From: Salinicoccus carnicancri Crm | GTDB lineage: Bacteria; Bacillota; Bacilli; Staphylococcales; Salinicoccaceae | NCBI RefSeq assembly: GCF_000330705.1 | Contig: NZ_ANAM01000006.1 | Span: 434,001-498,000, forward strand | Reading direction: 5' to 3' | Length of the DNA stretch: 64,000 nucleotides | In this document: positions 8,946 to 20,386 of the stretch, one piece after another | Layout of the letters: every line of letters starts with the position of its first letter | Position numbering within the stretch: position 1 is the stretch's first letter | Notes under the pieces: generated by a model | The model's input: only the letters and a program-made list of their open reading frames with translations | Database searches by the model: none | What the model was told of the DNA's origin: nothing | Program-made: the position numbers and the translations under genes

Positions 8946-9932
8946 ATGTTAACAGACAGACAGAAAATCATCCTCTATTCAATTGTGGATGATTTTTTGA
9001 ATGTTTTGACGCCGATTAGCTCTAAACACCTGATTGACAAGTATAACCTTGATATCTCATCAGCGACCGTAAGAAACGACATGGCCAGGCTGGAAGCGGA
9101 AGGTTTTTTGACAAAACCTCATGCTTCCGCCGGGCGGATTCCCTCGAGGAAGGCGCTGAGGCATTATATCGGAATGCTGACAGATCAGCTGAGCGGAGAG
9201 ACCGAATCCGGTCTGAAGCGTAAATCAGTTCTTGCTGATGGGATGGAGCACAACGAAATGAGTCAGGCGCTTGCCGACTTTTTCAGCGGGATGACGAGCT
9301 ATCTGACGCAGGTTTCAATGACTGAAGAGGATGAGCTGGTGAAGGGAATCTACCTGACACCCATAGCGACATCTACATTACTTGTCATCATCGTCCTGGA
9401 GTCAGGGGCCATCAAGAAGATACCGGTCGGAATGAGTGAGGATATCACCATCCCGGATCTTGAAAAGTTGGGCAATGAGTTGAATTTTGCTGTTGTTGAT
9501 CAGCCGCTCAGTAAGATGGCGGTCAGGATGATTGACAGAACTTCGGCAGATTCCCTCAATATTCTTAAGGCGGATATCATTGATGGCATTACGGACGGAA
9601 TCAACGGACAGAAGCTTATCAGCGGCCGCTCAGGTTTCAATCACCTGATCCATCAGATCAACGAGGACACGAGCACCCTGCAGCTTCTGTATAATGATAT
9701 GGAATCGGATCAGTTGAATGAACTCATCGATCTAAATACAATTGACGGTGTTGATGTATTCTTCGGGGATGAACTTAACAGGAACTATGATTCCATATCG
9801 GTAATTACCACGAACTTTGACATTTTTGGTCGAAGGGCAAATCTGATGGTTATCGGTCCCGAGATAATGAGTTACAAAGAAGTCATCAGACTGTTGTACT
9901 CGTTCAGGAACCAGGAACGTGAAAGGGAGTGA
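8946..9932 (+). CDS. hrcA: Heat-inducible transcription repressor HrcA
   Basis: A 328-residue repressor with an N-terminal winged helix (about residues 1-75, with ISSATVRNDMARLE as the recognition region), a GAF-like middle domain and the inserted dimerisation region. It binds CIRCE operators. The frame is open from 8913, but that point lies inside the CIRCE element; GAGGTG at 8934-8939 is correctly placed for the ATG at 8946, which gives the usual MLTDRQ start. First gene of the heat-shock operon; the last bases overlap the region before grpE. Confidence 0.95.
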   Translation: MLTDRQKIILYSIVDDFLNVLTPISSKHLIDKYNLDISSATVRNDMARLEAEGFLTKPHASAGRIPSRKALRHYIGMLTDQLSGETESGLKRKSVLADGMEHNEMSQALADFFSGMTSYLTQVSMTEEDELVKGIYLTPIATSTLLVIIVLESGAIKKIPVGMSEDITIPDLEKLGNELNFAVVDQPLSKMAVRMIDRTSADSLNILKADIIDGITDGINGQKLISGRSGFNHLIHQINEDTSTLQLLYNDMESDQLNELIDLNTIDGVDVFFGDELNRNYDSISVITTNFDIFGRRANLMVIGPEIMSYKEVIRLLYSFRNQERERE

Positions 9933-9937
9933 CTGCA

Positions 9938-10522
9938 ATGGCAGAAAAGGAAAAGAATGAAGAAGTAATCCAGGATGAAAACCTGACTTCTGATGAAGCG
10001 CAGCCTGATACTGCAGCTGACGCAGAAGAGACAGTAGGAGCATCGGCCGGGGAAGTGCCGGAGACGGATCCCAAAGATGCTGAAATAGAGTCGCTCAAAG
10101 AACAGGTGGAAGCAGAAGAAAACAAGTATCTGAAGATGCTTGCGGAATTCGAGAACTACAAGCGCCGTACAAAGCAGGAGGCCGAGCTGAACAACAAGTA
10201 TAAAGACCAGGATATTGCAGAAAACCTCCTGCCGATACTCGACAATCTTGAGAGAGCGCTCAACATCGAAGGCGAAACGGAAGCCTTCAAATCACTTTCC
10301 AAAGGTGTGGAGATGGTCTACAATGATCTGGTCAACACACTCATGAGCCACGACATAAATGAAATCAAGGCAACGGGCGAAGTATTCGATCCGAACTACC
10401 ATCAGGCTGTGATGACGGAGTCGTCCGGGGACGAACCGGGCATCATCATTGAGGAGTTCCAGAAAGGGTATACTCTGAAAGATCGTGTCATCCGTGCAAG
10501 CATGGTCAAAGTCAGTGAATAA
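9938..10522 (+). CDS. grpE: Nucleotide exchange factor GrpE
   Basis: The 194-residue protein has an acidic, disordered N-terminus (about 1-45), a long coiled coil (about 45-110, with FENYKRRTKQEAE) and a C-terminal beta domain ending in the family motif GYTLKDRVIRASMVKV. GrpE releases ADP from DnaK and acts as a thermosensor. The ATG at 9938 is preferred over the in-frame GTG at 9929 because AGGGAG is spaced properly only for the ATG. Confidence 0.96.
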   Translation: MAEKEKNEEVIQDENLTSDEAQPDTAADAEETVGASAGEVPETDPKDAEIESLKEQVEAEENKYLKMLAEFENYKRRTKQEAELNNKYKDQDIAENLLPILDNLERALNIEGETEAFKSLSKGVEMVYNDLVNTLMSHDINEIKATGEVFDPNYHQAVMTESSGDEPGIIIEEFQKGYTLKDRVIRASMVKVSE

Positions 10523-10537
10523 TTAAATTCATAATAA

Positions 10538-12409
<1,872 letters not shown>

Positions 12410-12435
12410 TATATGATATTGAATGATGAATGAAG

Positions 12436-12471
12436 AAAGTCAAAGCCAACAGCATTGGCTTTGACTTTTTT
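12436..12471 (+). terminator. Strong terminator between dnaK and dnaJ
   Basis: A perfect 14-bp stem, AAAGTCAAAGCCAA with loop CAGCA, ends in a T run. It probably lowers dnaJ and downstream expression relative to dnaK. Confidence 0.85.
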
Positions 12472-12483
12472 AAATGATATAGT
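12455..12483 (+). promoter_or_regulatory. Possible dnaJ promoter embedded in the terminator
   Basis: TTGGCT (12455-12460), a 17-base spacer and TATAGT (12478-12483). The -35 box coincides with the right arm of the dnaK terminator. It would let dnaJ-prmA-rsmE be transcribed apart from the heat-shock promoter. Confidence 0.4.
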
Positions 12484-12504
12484 AAATAAGCTGGAGGCGA
12501 TCAA

Positions 12505-13632
12505 ATGGCGAAAAGAGACTATTATGATGTACTTGGAGTGGATAAGAATGCCTCTAAGGATGAAATTAAGAAGGCATACCGCAGACTCTCCAAAAAATAT
12601 CACCCGGATATAAATAAAGAAGAAGGCTCGGACGAGAAATTTAAGGAAGCCTCCGAAGCCTACGAAACATTGAGCGACGATGACAAGCGTGCACAATATG
12701 ACCGTTTCGGACATGAGGGAATGAACCAGCAGTTCGGCGGCGGTGGCGGTGGATTCTCCGGTGCCGGCGGCTTTGGCGGTTTTGAAGATATATTCAGTTC
12801 TTTCTTCGGCGGTGGCGGCCGCATGGATCCGAATGCTCCGAGAAAAGGTGACGACCTTCAGTATACGATGACGGTCAGCTTTGATGAAGCCGTCTTCGGA
12901 GTGACGAAGACCATCACCATAAAAAAGGAAGTCACCTGTGAAACATGTGACGGCAGCGGTGCCAAACCGGGGACTTCGAAATCGACATGTAAGATGTGTT
13001 CCGGTGCCGGTCGCGTAGCAGTTGAACAGAATACTCCTTTTGGCAGAATACAGACAGAGCGCACATGTCCGACATGTAACGGTACAGGCGAAGAAATCGA
13101 AGATCCATGCAACAACTGTAAAGGCGCAGGCACTGTGACAAAGGATGTCCAAATCGAAGTGACAGTCCCGGAAGGTGTCGACAACGGCCAGCAGATCCGT
13201 CTGCAGGGCAAAGGCGAACCTGGTGTAAACGGCGGACCGTCGGGAGATCTCTATATCGTATTCCGTGTGAGACCGGATAAAAGGTTCACACGTGACGGTG
13301 ACGACATCCACTTTGAACAGCCGATATCATTTGCACAGGCGGCTCTTGGGGACGAAGTGAAAGTCCCGACAATCAATTCCGAAGTCGTGCTCACGATTCC
13401 TGCCGGTACGCAGTCAGGCAAACGTTTCCGTCTGAAGGAAAAAGGTGTCAAGAATGTCCATGGCTACGGATACGGCGATCAGTTTGTTACCATCAGTGTC
13501 GTAACACCTACCAAGCTTTCGGATAAGGAAGCAGACTTGTTCAGGCAGCTGGCAGAACACAGCGGGGAAGAGATTAATGAACAGAATGAGAATTTCTTCG
13601 ATAAAACAAGACGATTTTTTAAGGGTGACTAA
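12505..13632 (+). CDS. dnaJ: Chaperone DnaJ (Hsp40)
   Basis: The 375-residue class I J-protein has a J domain (residues 1-70, HPD at 33-35), a Gly/Phe-rich linker (about 73-112) and four CXXCXGXG zinc repeats (about 147-210: [32 protein letters not shown]). C-terminal substrate-binding and dimerisation domains follow. It stimulates the DnaK ATPase and delivers substrates. It is followed by prmA with only two bases between. Confidence 0.99.
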   Translation: MAKRDYYDVLGVDKNASKDEIKKAYRRLSKKYHPDINKEEGSDEKFKEASEAYETLSDDDKRAQYDRFGHEGMNQQFGGGGGGFSGAGGFGGFEDIFSSFFGGGGRMDPNAPRKGDDLQYTMTVSFDEAVFGVTKTITIKKEVTCETCDGSGAKPGTSKSTCKMCSGAGRVAVEQNTPFGRIQTERTCPTCNGTGEEIEDPCNNCKGAGTVTKDVQIEVTVPEGVDNGQQIRLQGKGEPGVNGGPSGDLYIVFRVRPDKRFTRDGDDIHFEQPISFAQAALGDEVKVPTINSEVVLTIPAGTQSGKRFRLKEKGVKNVHGYGYGDQFVTISVVTPTKLSDKEADLFRQLAEHSGEEINEQNENFFDKTRRFFKGD

Positions 13633-13634
13633 TT

Positions 13635-14567
13635 ATGAAATGGCATGAAGTTTCAATTAGCACGAAAAAGGCAAACGAGGATGCTTTCTCTTTATTCCTG
13701 AACGAAATAGCCAAAGGGATTTCTGTAGAGCATTCTCTGGACCTGCTCAAGGAAGGTGTAGAGGATTTCGACGACAAATACCGACTGGATCCCGACACGC
13801 TGCCAAAGGCGGATATCCGCATACTCGTCTACTTCGACGAAACAGAGGATATTGACGCCAGGCTCGCAGAAATCCACAGTTTCATGGCGAGTGCCGGTCT
13901 GGAGTGCAAAGAGGATATCCATATAGAGAGTACCATCATCGATGAAGAGGACTGGGAAAACGAGTGGAAGAAATACTTCCACAGCTTCAGGGTTTCGGAT
14001 AACTTCGTCATCGTACCCTCATGGGAAATCGACGATTATGAATTCAGGGAAGCAGACAGGCTGATAAAGCTGGATCCTGGCATGGCCTTCGGTACGGGCG
14101 ACCACCCGACGACAGGCATGTGCCTGAAATTCATCGAGCATGCTGTCAGACCGGAACACAAGATCATTGATGTCGGGACCGGATCCGGCATACTGACGAT
14201 CGGCGCGCACCTCATGGGTGCGAGAGACCTGAAGGCGACCGACATAGACGAGCTGTCACTGAAGGTCGCCAGGGAAAACTTTGAGCTTAATGAATGTGCC
14301 GGGGATGTGACTGTTGAAACCGGCGATCTTCTGACGTCTGAAGATGACCAGTATGACATTATCATTGCGAATATCCTTGCCCATATCATCGACCAGATGA
14401 TAGATGATGCATTTGAGACTCTGAAATTCGGAGGGGTTTTCATCGCATCCGGCATTATTACGAAACGCCGTGATGATATCATCCAGCATATGGAGGCAGC
14501 AGGCTTCAAAATCGCTGAAATCCTCGAGGAAAATGGTTGGGTGAGCATCATGGCCAGGAAGGCATGA
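13635..14567 (+). CDS. prmA: Ribosomal protein L11 methyltransferase PrmA
   Basis: A 310-residue protein with an N-terminal L11-recognition domain and a C-terminal SAM-binding domain; motif I DVGTGSGIL lies near residue 178 and the NPPY-type motif appears as IANILAH near 245. It trimethylates L11. The order dnaJ-prmA-rsmE-mtaB is conserved in Firmicutes. Confidence 0.96.
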   Translation: MKWHEVSISTKKANEDAFSLFLNEIAKGISVEHSLDLLKEGVEDFDDKYRLDPDTLPKADIRILVYFDETEDIDARLAEIHSFMASAGLECKEDIHIESTIIDEEDWENEWKKYFHSFRVSDNFVIVPSWEIDDYEFREADRLIKLDPGMAFGTGDHPTTGMCLKFIEHAVRPEHKIIDVGTGSGILTIGAHLMGARDLKATDIDELSLKVARENFELNECAGDVTVETGDLLTSEDDQYDIIIANILAHIIDQMIDDAFETLKFGGVFIASGIITKRRDDIIQHMEAAGFKIAEILEENGWVSIMARKA

Positions 14568-14571
14568 TTAT

Positions 14572-15309
14572 ATGCAGAGGTATTTTACGGACGAAGAACT
14601 GACTGCCGGCGCGGTGTACATGTCTGGCACCGACACGCATCATATGAAGAATGTGATGCGTTTCAAGCCGGGCCAGGAATTCCATATGGTCGATATTAAC
14701 CGGACCGCCTTTCTCTGTGAAGTGACAGAGACGGATGATCATGTATATTACAGAGTGGTTTCCGCGGTCGAAGAGTCACCGGAACTGCCGGTCAGGACGA
14801 GTATATTCTGTCCGCTTCTGAAAGGTGAGAAGTTCGAATGGATGATACAGAAGTCAACGGAGCTCGGTGCATTCGACTTCCACATTTTCGAAGCGGACAG
14901 GGGCATAGTGAAACTTGACGGAAAAAAACGTGCAAAGCGCCTTGAACGCTATGGAAAGGTGATCAGGGAAGCCGGTGAACAGAGCCGGCGGAACATGCTT
15001 CCCCATATAAATTTCGGGAAAGCGCTGAAAAACACGGATTTCGGTGCATTCGATGCAGTGATCTTTGCGTACGAAGGCAATGTCGGAAATCCGGCCGCCG
15101 GCCTGGAGCGGGTGCTTGGAACAATCCGGCCTGGGGACAGTATCGCCCTGGTCTTCGGACCGGAAGGCGGATTCAGTGACAATGAAGCCGGATTGATGGA
15201 GAGATTCCATTCTGTCCGGCTGGGAGCACGGATACTCCGGGCTGAAACGGCCCCTCTGTATGCACTCTCAGCAATAAGTCATCATTTTGAACAGCCCGCC
15301 TCTCATTGA
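14572..15309 (+). CDS. rsmE: 16S rRNA (uracil-1498-N3)-methyltransferase RsmE
   Basis: A 245-residue SPOUT-class enzyme. It starts MQRYFTDEELTAG and has the knot-forming C-terminal region with VFGPEGGFSDNE (about 196-207) and LGARILRAETAPLYAL near the end, all typical of RsmE. It methylates U1498 in the 30S decoding region. It follows prmA closely. A hairpin covers its stop codon. Confidence 0.95.
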   Translation: MQRYFTDEELTAGAVYMSGTDTHHMKNVMRFKPGQEFHMVDINRTAFLCEVTETDDHVYYRVVSAVEESPELPVRTSIFCPLLKGEKFEWMIQKSTELGAFDFHIFEADRGIVKLDGKKRAKRLERYGKVIREAGEQSRRNMLPHINFGKALKNTDFGAFDAVIFAYEGNVGNPAAGLERVLGTIRPGDSIALVFGPEGGFSDNEAGLMERFHSVRLGARILRAETAPLYALSAISHHFEQPASH

Positions 15310-15325
15310 AGAATGAGGCGGGCTG
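15293..15325 (+). terminator. Hairpin over the rsmE stop codon
   Basis: Arms AGCCCGCCTCTCATT and AGAATGAGGCGGGCT form a long GC-rich stem with a small mismatch next to the loop, but no good T run follows. It may attenuate or protect the message rather than fully terminate. Confidence 0.55.
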
Positions 15326-15380
15326 TGCTATTATGTCAAGAAGATGAAATCATCAAATATACAAGGAAAGATCTGATTAT

Positions 15381-16733
15381 ATGAACGGAAAAACGATCGC
15401 ATTTCACACTTTAGGGTGTAAAGTGAATCATTATGAAACAGAAGCAATGTGGCAGGTTTTCAAGGATGATGGATACAGCCGTGTTGATTTCGATCAGAAT
15501 GCGGATGTTTTCGTGATCAACACCTGTACAGTCACCAACACCGGGGACAAGAAGAGCAGGCAGGTCATAAGGCGCGCAATCAGGAAAAATCCGGATGCCG
15601 TTGTCTGTGTCACAGGGTGCTATGCACAGACCGCGCCCAAAGATATCATGGACATACCGGGCGTCGACATCATCATAGGGACAGAGGACCGTGACAAACT
15701 CCTCGGCTATGTCGACCAGTACCACAAGGAACGCCAGCCGATCAATGGTGTAAAAAATATCATGAAGAAACGTACATATGAGGAGATGGATGTCCCTTAT
15801 TTCACTGACCGTACGCGTGCGACCCTTAAAATACAGGAGGGCTGCAACAACTTCTGCACATTCTGCATCATCCCGTGGGCACGCGGCCTCATGCGCTCAC
15901 GCGATCCCGAGAAAGTCGTCGAACAGGCCGCGCAGCTGGTGGATCAAGGGTACAAGGAGATTGTACTGACCGGTATCCACACCGGAGGATACGGCGAAGA
16001 CCTGAAAGACTACAATCTGGCACAGCTGCTCCGTGACCTGGAAGAAGTCGACGGGTTGAACCGCCTCAGAATTTCAAGTATCGAAGCAAGCCAGCTTACC
16101 GATGAAGTCATTGATGTCATCAATGGCTCTAACAAAATCGTCCGTCACCTGCACATCCCGATCCAGTCCGGCAGTGATACTGTATTAAAACGCATGCGCA
16201 GGAAATATACGATGGAATTTTTCGAATCCCGCATCATCAAGCTCAAGGAAATCATGCCCAACGTGGCAATCACGAGTGATGTAATCGTGGGATTCCCGGG
16301 TGAGACCGAAGAGGAATTCATGGAGACATATGACTTCATCAGCAAGCACCATTTCTCGGAATTGCATGTTTTCCCTTACTCCATCCGGACAGGCACACCG
16401 GCAGCAAGGATGACCGACCAGGTGGATGAGAGTGTGAAAAGTGAACGTGTACACCGGCTGATTGAACTGTCGGATTCGCTGGCACAGAAATATGCTGAAA
16501 TGTTCAAGGATGATGTGTTGGAAATCATTCCCGAGGAGGAAAAGGACGGAAGGCTTGTCGGCCATTCCGACAACTACCTCAAAGTGGAGGTTGAAGGTGA
16601 TGCATCGCTTACAGGAGAGCTCGTCAAAGTCAAAATAACAGAACCTGGATACCCTGTGAGCAAAGGCGAAGTCGTCAAAGTGCTTGAAAAACCGATGGTG
16701 AAGGCCTATGCCTATCTTGAACGGACAATCTGA
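15381..16733 (+). CDS. mtaB: tRNA t6A37 methylthiotransferase MtaB
   Basis: A 450-residue radical SAM methylthiotransferase. The N-terminal domain has the three cluster cysteines (Cys13, Cys49, Cys80), the radical SAM domain has CX3CX2C (Cys155, Cys159, Cys162), and a TRAM domain occupies the last 65 or so residues. It converts t6A to ms2t6A at position 37 of tRNAs that read ANN codons. Position after rsmE is typical, as in Bacillus (yqeV). Confidence 0.96.
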   Translation: MNGKTIAFHTLGCKVNHYETEAMWQVFKDDGYSRVDFDQNADVFVINTCTVTNTGDKKSRQVIRRAIRKNPDAVVCVTGCYAQTAPKDIMDIPGVDIIIGTEDRDKLLGYVDQYHKERQPINGVKNIMKKRTYEEMDVPYFTDRTRATLKIQEGCNNFCTFCIIPWARGLMRSRDPEKVVEQAAQLVDQGYKEIVLTGIHTGGYGEDLKDYNLAQLLRDLEEVDGLNRLRISSIEASQLTDEVIDVINGSNKIVRHLHIPIQSGSDTVLKRMRRKYTMEFFESRIIKLKEIMPNVAITSDVIVGFPGETEEEFMETYDFISKHHFSELHVFPYSIRTGTPAARMTDQVDESVKSERVHRLIELSDSLAQKYAEMFKDDVLEIIPEEEKDGRLVGHSDNYLKVEVEGDASLTGELVKVKITEPGYPVSKGEVVKVLEKPMVKAYAYLERTI

Positions 16734-16770
16734 TGAATACGGAGTCATTTTGTTGTATACTTGTATGAGA

Positions 16771-16787
16771 AAGCCCGGGGCGGGCTT
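16771..16787 (+). other. Short GC hairpin in the deoC leader
   Basis: AAGCCCG-GGG-CGGGCTT lies between mtaB and deoC without a following T run. It could stabilise or end the mtaB message, or belong to the deoC leader. Confidence 0.4.
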
Positions 16788-16814
16788 CAGTTACGGAATC
16801 GGAGGAAAACAGAC

Positions 16815-17480
16815 ATGGAACTATCCAAATATATCGATCACACTTTACTAAAACCTGAAACGACACAGGATCAGATTTTCGAACTCTGCCAGGAGGCGAT
16901 GGAGCATAATTTCATGAGTGTCTGCATCAGTCCTGCATGGGTGGCGACTGCTAAGGAAATATTGAAGGAGAGCGATGTCAAAGTATGCACCGTCATCGGT
17001 TTCCCGAGCGGAGCAGTTACGTCTGAAGTCAAGGCATTTGAGACGATGAACGCAGTGCAGAACGGTGCTGACGAAGTTGACATGGTAATCAATATCGGTG
17101 CGCTTAAATCCGGGAATGAGGATTATGTGTTCAATGACATCAAAGCTGTATGCGATGCTGCGGGTCAGGAGACGATCGTTAAAGTGATCATAGAAACGGC
17201 ATTGCTCGACAGTGACGAAATCGTCAAAGCAAGTGAACTCAGCAAGAAGGTCGGCGCTGACTTCGTCAAGACATCAACCGGCTTCAACGGTGGAGGTGCC
17301 ACAGTTGAGGACGTGACACTCATGAGGCTCACCGTAGGTGAGGAGATGGGTGTCAAAGCAAGCGGCGGCGTCCGTTCGTATGAAGATGCAAAAGCGATGA
17401 TTGAAAGTGGTGCAACACGTATCGGAGCATCCAGCGGAATCGCCATAGTACAGGGCGGAACAAGTGACAGCGACTATTAA
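16815..17480 (+). CDS. deoC: Deoxyribose-phosphate aldolase
   Basis: The 221-residue class I aldolase splits 2-deoxyribose 5-phosphate into glyceraldehyde 3-phosphate and acetaldehyde during deoxynucleoside breakdown. The Schiff-base lysine is Lys152 in FVKTSTGF, with the supporting Asp89 in VDMVIN and a lysine in GVKASGGVR. The frame is open 18 codons further upstream, but GGAGGAAAAC before the ATG at 16815 gives the usual short N-terminus. No other deo gene is adjacent. Confidence 0.95.
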   Translation: MELSKYIDHTLLKPETTQDQIFELCQEAMEHNFMSVCISPAWVATAKEILKESDVKVCTVIGFPSGAVTSEVKAFETMNAVQNGADEVDMVINIGALKSGNEDYVFNDIKAVCDAAGQETIVKVIIETALLDSDEIVKASELSKKVGADFVKTSTGFNGGGATVEDVTLMRLTVGEEMGVKASGGVRSYEDAKAMIESGATRIGASSGIAIVQGGTSDSDY

Positions 17481-17487
17481 TTTCCGG

Positions 17488-17516
17488 TTGACCGGTTTTT
17501 ATCATTGTATTATAAT
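17488..17516 (+). promoter_or_regulatory. Sigma-A promoter of rpsU
   Basis: TTGACC (17488-17493), a 17-base spacer and TATAAT (17511-17516). A second TATAAT-like hexamer lies about 20 bases further on. It starts just after deoC. Confidence 0.75.
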
Positions 17517-17584
17517 ATGTGAGTACATAGTATAATACTGTGTAAACTAGATAGGCTTTTGTTTATTCGGAGGGAGGGAAAATC

Positions 17585-17761
17585 ATGTCTAAAACAGTTG
17601 TTAAAAAGAATGAACCAATTGAAGACGCGTTGCGCCGTTTCAAGCGCACAGTTTCAAAAAGCGGTACAATCCAGGAGGCTCGTAAAAGAGAATTTTACGA
17701 AAAGCCAAGTGTGAAACGCAAGAAGAAATCTGAAGCTGCCCGTAAACGCAAATTCAAGTAA
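17585..17761 (+). CDS. rpsU: 30S ribosomal protein S21
   Basis: A 58-codon frame beginning [20 protein letters not shown] and ending in a very basic tail ([15 protein letters not shown]). S21 sits near the anti-Shine-Dalgarno end of 16S rRNA. CGGAGGGAGGG precedes the ATG, and a strong terminator follows. The gene is too short for a 60-codon cut-off. Confidence 0.97.
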   Translation: MSKTVVKKNEPIEDALRRFKRTVSKSGTIQEARKREFYEKPSVKRKKKSEAARKRKFK

Positions 17762-17791
17762 TCCGTCTCCCCCGGATAAATATCTATACAG

Positions 17792-17826
17792 AAGACAGCA
17801 TAAATTTATATGCTGTCTTTTTTTTG
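17792..17826 (+). terminator. Terminator of rpsU
   Basis: AAGACAGCATA and TATGCTGTCTT flank a short AT loop and are followed by a long T run. Confidence 0.88.
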
Positions 17827-17883
17827 TAATAATTTAAATAATTGTTTTATTAATGTATAATGAAGGTAATGGAGGGGATTCTA

Positions 17884-18579
17884 ATGGTGGTTATTACAAT
17901 AGTCCCGAGTGCATTTCTGCTGTCGAGTGTCCTGGCCGATTTCAGGGATGTAGTGACAATGCCATGGGTTGCCTTTATTTTACTAGCAGTTTTCTTCCTG
18001 GGTGTCATCTACCAGCTGTTTTCGGATAATGTGAATTTCACCGGGGTGATGGCCGTCCTGTCCATCATCGCCTTCTACTCCGGCCACCTGCTGATAAGTG
18101 ATTACAGCGGACTCTCCCTTGCACTGTTCATCATCGGTACCATTTTCATCGTCGTGGAGTTTTTTGTCATCGGTGCCATCCTGGGCATTATCGGTGGCAT
18201 CATGCTGCTCGTCAGTATTTTCCTGGTGAGTAACAATGTGGCCTTATTCAGCCTGTTCATGTTGGCTATCGTCATATTAGCAATCATAGAGTGGGTGATA
18301 TTAGTGAAATTTAAAAAGAGTAAAATTCCGTTCCTCAACAAGTTCATACTGACTGATGCAACGGATGCCGAATCAGGGTATACTTCTTTTGACGACCGTT
18401 CATATCTTATTGGTGAACAGGCTGATGCGGAAACCGCTCTGAGACCGGCCGGCATCATCCGTCACGGGGATGAGCGCATTGATGCTGTTGCTGAAGGAGC
18501 GTTCATCGAGAGTGGCAGAAAAGTGAAAATCATTCATGTCGAAGGAACACGCGTAGTTGTACGTCCGGTGGAAGATTAA
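17884..18579 (+). CDS. NfeD-family membrane protein
   Basis: A 231-residue protein with four or five hydrophobic helices in the first 145 residues and a soluble OB-fold-like NfeD domain at the C-terminus (about 150-231, ending VEGTRVVVRPVED). It lacks the N-terminal serine protease of the long NfeD class. Such proteins are nearly always next to a flotillin-like gene, as here (floA, 24 bases downstream), and are thought to work with it in membrane microdomains. GGAGGGG fixes the start at 17884 rather than 17860. Confidence 0.88.
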   Translation: MVVITIVPSAFLLSSVLADFRDVVTMPWVAFILLAVFFLGVIYQLFSDNVNFTGVMAVLSIIAFYSGHLLISDYSGLSLALFIIGTIFIVVEFFVIGAILGIIGGIMLLVSIFLVSNNVALFSLFMLAIVILAIIEWVILVKFKKSKIPFLNKFILTDATDAESGYTSFDDRSYLIGEQADAETALRPAGIIRHGDERIDAVAEGAFIESGRKVKIIHVEGTRVVVRPVED

Positions 18580-18603
18580 TATCAATTGGAAGGAGTACAA
18601 AGC

Positions 18604-19614
18604 ATGAACTTGTTCTTTATTACAGGATCGGGCCTGATGATCATATTCCTGGTCATCATTGCCTTTATCGTCATTTCATTCTTCCTGTCATTTGTTCCGA
18701 TCGGCTTGTGGATTTCTGCAATTGCAGCAGGGGTCAATGTCGGTATCTTCTCCCTCGTCGGGATGAGACTCCGTCGTGTCAAACCGAAGCGGGTCATCGA
18801 ACCGATGATCAAGGCGCACAAAGCAGGAATCAAAGTTGCTACGAACCAGCTTGAGTCACATTTCCTCGCGGGGGGGAATGTAGACAGGGTGGTCGATGCA
18901 CTGATCGCAGCACAGCGTGCCAATATCAATCTTACATTTGAAAGGTGTGCGGCCATAGACCTTGCTGGCCGTGACGTACTGGAAGCCGTACAGATGAGTG
19001 TAAACCCGAAAGTCATCGAGACACCATTCATCAACGGTGTGGCTATGGACGGTATCGAAGTCAAGGCGAAATCACGCATCACCGTACGTGCAAATATCGA
19101 CAGGCTCGTCGGTGGTGCGGGCGAAGATACAATTGTAGCCCGAGTGGGTGAAGGTATTGTTTCGACAATCGGTTCTTCGGAAAAGCATACAGCGGTTCTT
19201 GAGAATCCAGACAGCATCTCACAGACTGTCCTCTCAAAAGGCCTGGATTCAGGTACAGCATTTGAAATCCTTTCCATCGACATCGCAGATGTCGATATCG
19301 GCAAAAACATCGGTGCAGACCTTCAGACTGAACAGGCAGTTGCTGATAAGAACATTGCGCAGGCGAAAGCAGAAGAACGTCGTGCAATGGCCGTAGCACA
19401 GGAACAGGAAATGCAAGCCCGCGTACAGGAAATGAGGGCCAAAGTTGTAGAAGCTGAATCCAAAGTACCACTCGCATTTGCACAGGCGCTTGAAAGTGGA
19501 AATATCGGAGTTTCAGACTATTACAATCTGAAAAATGTCGAGGCGGACACCAGCATGAGGGATTCCATCAACAAAATGACAAATCCGACACGTTACAATG
19601 ATGAAGACGAATAG
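18604..19614 (+). CDS. floA: Flotillin-like protein FloA
   Basis: The 336-residue protein has two N-terminal hydrophobic stretches (about 5-50), the YqfA/FloA SPFH-like region and an Ala/Glu/Gln-rich coiled coil (about 230-290). FloA organises functional membrane microdomains in Bacillus and Staphylococcus. GGAAGGAG places the start at 18604. nfeD, floA and the next gene form a tight cluster. Confidence 0.95.
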   Translation: MNLFFITGSGLMIIFLVIIAFIVISFFLSFVPIGLWISAIAAGVNVGIFSLVGMRLRRVKPKRVIEPMIKAHKAGIKVATNQLESHFLAGGNVDRVVDALIAAQRANINLTFERCAAIDLAGRDVLEAVQMSVNPKVIETPFINGVAMDGIEVKAKSRITVRANIDRLVGGAGEDTIVARVGEGIVSTIGSSEKHTAVLENPDSISQTVLSKGLDSGTAFEILSIDIADVDIGKNIGADLQTEQAVADKNIAQAKAEERRAMAVAQEQEMQARVQEMRAKVVEAESKVPLAFAQALESGNIGVSDYYNLKNVEADTSMRDSINKMTNPTRYNDEDE

Positions 19615-19625
19615 GTCGTGATATC

Positions 19626-20351
19626 ATGGAAATACTACCTCTCCTCATCTTTTTAGGCGGAATAATATACTCTGCCATTGCCAGTCAGAAAAACAAAGAC
19701 AAGAAGGAGCAGAGGAATATAGACCCGGGCAAGCTGAACAATCCAAACAAGCGATCCAACCGTCCGTCGGCATCCGGCAGGCAGGAGAGTTCAAAGGGGT
19801 TCTTCGAACAGGTAAAAGGTGAACTGGAACGCTCATTCGGTACTTTTGATGAAAACACCGATTCACAGCAGAGGCAGTCTCAGTCGGAGAACATGGGATC
19901 CCATCCGGAAAACCAGTCTCCGGCGGGTTCTCAGAAGTCTAAACAGGAGCGTACGAGGTCAGACCGTCCGTTCGGCAGATCCCTCGAGAAAAAAGCCAGA
20001 GAATCCAGGACTGGCAGCAAAGCGATGGACTACTATGAGGATAAATTGCCTGCAGACCGGTCAAAGCCCAAAGAACGTGCACAGAAAGCCAAAGACTATG
20101 CATATGCGGAAGGAGTCGACCGTTCCGAAGCCGCAAAGCGTGTGAAAGACAGCGGCCGCGAGTCTGCAGAACGTTCCCGTTACTCTCTGGATGAAGATGA
20201 TCTGTTCGGTGTATCAGCCGGTAAACCGGATCGTGAAAAAGGACAGAGCGAACCGGCACTGAGCAGAGGTGATCTGTCATTTGACAGAAAAGCTGTTCTC
20301 AACGGAATCATCTTTTCAGAAATACTCGGGAAACCCAAATCAAAAAGATAA
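19626..20351 (+). CDS. Conserved hypothetical protein downstream of floA
   Basis: A 241-residue protein with one N-terminal hydrophobic helix (about 3-20), a long polar, Ser/Arg/Lys/Glu-rich region that is probably disordered (about 22-215), and a short ordered-looking C-terminus (AVLNGIIFSEILGKPKSKR). The same layout, with a conserved SEILG-type tail, is familiar from proteins after floA in other Bacilli. It may be a membrane-anchored partner of FloA/NfeD, but this is only inferred from position. Function unknown. Confidence 0.8.
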   Translation: MEILPLLIFLGGIIYSAIASQKNKDKKEQRNIDPGKLNNPNKRSNRPSASGRQESSKGFFEQVKGELERSFGTFDENTDSQQRQSQSENMGSHPENQSPAGSQKSKQERTRSDRPFGRSLEKKARESRTGSKAMDYYEDKLPADRSKPKERAQKAKDYAYAEGVDRSEAAKRVKDSGRESAERSRYSLDEDDLFGVSAGKPDREKGQSEPALSRGDLSFDRKAVLNGIIFSEILGKPKSKR

Positions 20352-20379
20352 CGTCAGCAAAAGCTGGCGTTTTTTTTTG
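20352..20379 (+). terminator. Terminator of the nfeD-floA cluster
   Basis: ACGTCAGC-AAAA-GCTGGCGT is followed by a run of nine T. Confidence 0.85.
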
Positions 20380-20386
20380 CTATTTA

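Noticed and set aside
12730-12840. Glycine-rich repeat DNA in dnaJ
   Set aside because: It codes for the normal Gly/Phe-rich linker of DnaJ and is not a separate repeat element.
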